The notes under the pieces: model-generated | What the model was told of the DNA's origin: nothing | The model's database searches: none | Seen by the model: the letters and a program-made list of their open reading frames with translations, nothing else | Shown: positions 6,436 to 6,675 of the stretch, one piece after another | Layout: each line of letters begins with the position of its first letter | Position numbering within the stretch: the first letter of the stretch is position 1 | Made by a program: the position numbers and the translations under genes | From: Verrucomicrobiales bacterium | GTDB taxonomy: Bacteria; Verrucomicrobiota; Verrucomicrobiia; Methylacidiphilales; JAAUTS01 | Direction: 5' to 3' | Length of the DNA stretch: 6,675 nt | NCBI GenBank assembly: GCA_031279715.1 | Contig: JAITHY010000204.1 | Location: forward strand, 1-6,675

Positions 6436-6473
6436 GGCCGCTGATGATGAGCGTCAGCGGCCCGGGCTTTTTT
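6436..6473 (+). terminator. Intrinsic terminator of the DUF1287 gene, containing a CGCTGAC word
   Basis: GGCCGCTGATG (6436-6446) pairs with CGTCAGCGGCC (6452-6462) in an 11-bp stem with one T-G pair and a 5-base loop, followed closely by TTTTTT at 6468-6473. It begins ten bases after the DUF1287 stop. The right arm carries GTCAGCG and the left arm a one-base variant (CGCTGAT). It lies between convergent genes and may also stop transcription of the minus-strand gene, whose side has a TTTT further out. Confidence 0.85.
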
Positions 6474-6675
6474 ACAGGCTGTCGCCGAAATCCAGGCGGA
6501 ATTTGGCGGCCAGTTTTTGCGGCCAGTCGCTCGTGGGGGCGAGGCGTCCGTTGAAAAATCGCAACACTGGCGGTTCCTCGATGAATTTCAGACCGCCGAC
6601 CAGCGCGCGGTTTTGATAGAGCCAGTCAAGGCGGTCAAGGACGTATTTAGTTTGCGACAGAGTGCAGACGCGGCG
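6472..6675 (-). CDS. C-terminal fragment of an unrecognised protein
   Basis: A minus-strand frame enters from the right edge and ends at TAA (6474-6472), giving 67 residues. It includes TKYVLDRLDWLYQNRALVGG, LKFIEEPPVLRFFNGRLAP and a final AAKFRLDFGDSL. Base use in codon third positions looks like that of the neighbouring genes and the frame abuts a terminator, so it is very likely real. I do not recognise the family. The mix of aromatic and charged residues suggests a soluble globular domain. The start and most of the gene lie outside the window. Confidence 0.65.
   Translation of the reverse strand, partial: RRVCTLSQTKYVLDRLDWLYQNRALVGGLKFIEEPPVLRFFNGRLAPTSDWPQKLAAKFRLDFGDSL

Larger units (their letters stand above)
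210..6459. repeat. Dispersed word CGCTGAC / GTCAGCG, 34 copies
   Basis: Hand count gives 16 copies as CGCTGAC and 18 as GTCAGCG on the plus strand. Starts: 210, 219, 811, 1006, 1135, 2078, 2481, 2489, 2685, 2991, 3115, 3186, 3390, 3443, 3474, 3480, 3641, 3952, 4064, 4072, 4147, 4182, 4229, 4844, 5062, 5263, 5306, 5408, 5627, 5646, 5889, 6220, 6324, 6453. About one copy would be expected from composition (my rough estimate). The base after the word is most often G, commonly extending to CGCTGACGG. Within genes it is read in all three frames, so selection appears to act on the DNA word and not on a peptide. Pairs form hairpins at gene ends. Confidence 0.85.

Noticed and set aside
210..6459. CGCTGAC as a Chi or KOPS site
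   Set aside because: Both types are expected to be oriented relative to replication, but the copies here are 16 to 18 on the two strands and often paired head-to-head. Not excluded without the whole genome.

Overview
The window reads as a moderately GC-rich bacterial chromosome segment of ordinary single-copy genes with no rRNA, tRNA or CRISPR array. The gene set (a large IolE-like sugar phosphate isomerase, a PHP-type histidinol-phosphatase-like protein, a Mn-type superoxide dismutase, a DUF1287 protein, a DUF4349 protein, and a membrane protein with leucine-rich-repeat-variant repeats) would fit Verrucomicrobiota (Opitutae-like). That assignment comes from recalled family resemblance only and was not tested.

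Layout: the 3' end of an unrecognised gene (3-101, +); a doubtful 33-codon ORF; the isomerase (380-1375, -) with a perfect 19-bp hairpin just past its stop; a DUF4349 gene that needs two opposite frameshifts to be read through (1555-2436, +); a membrane/LRV gene interrupted by two in-frame TGA codons (2502-4019, -); an intact PHP phosphatase (4079-4897, -); an intact sodA (5001-5606, +) diverging from it, with a strong hairpin downstream; a short frame-broken remnant of an XRE-type regulator (about 5663-5811); an intact DUF1287 gene (5845-6426, +) ending at an intrinsic terminator; and the 3' end of an unrecognised gene (6472-6675, -). Intact housekeeping-type genes therefore alternate with genes that look recently inactivated, as expected of a genome undergoing erosion or of a draft sequence with errors.

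Two signals cut across the genes. First, the 7-mer CGCTGAC (complement GTCAGCG) occurs 34 times by hand count, about equally on both strands, inside genes in all three reading frames and between genes; roughly one copy would be expected from base composition. It is paired head-to-head in four hairpins or palindromes at gene ends. This resembles how DNA uptake sequences of Neisseriaceae behave, but the word is not one of the uptake words I know. Second, a repeat of about 51 bp occurs three times in the same orientation (1427, 2442, 4089). One copy forms the 3' end of the PHP gene. All three, read on the minus strand, encode a similar peptide of the form RR(D/N)xPITxAxAxLR.
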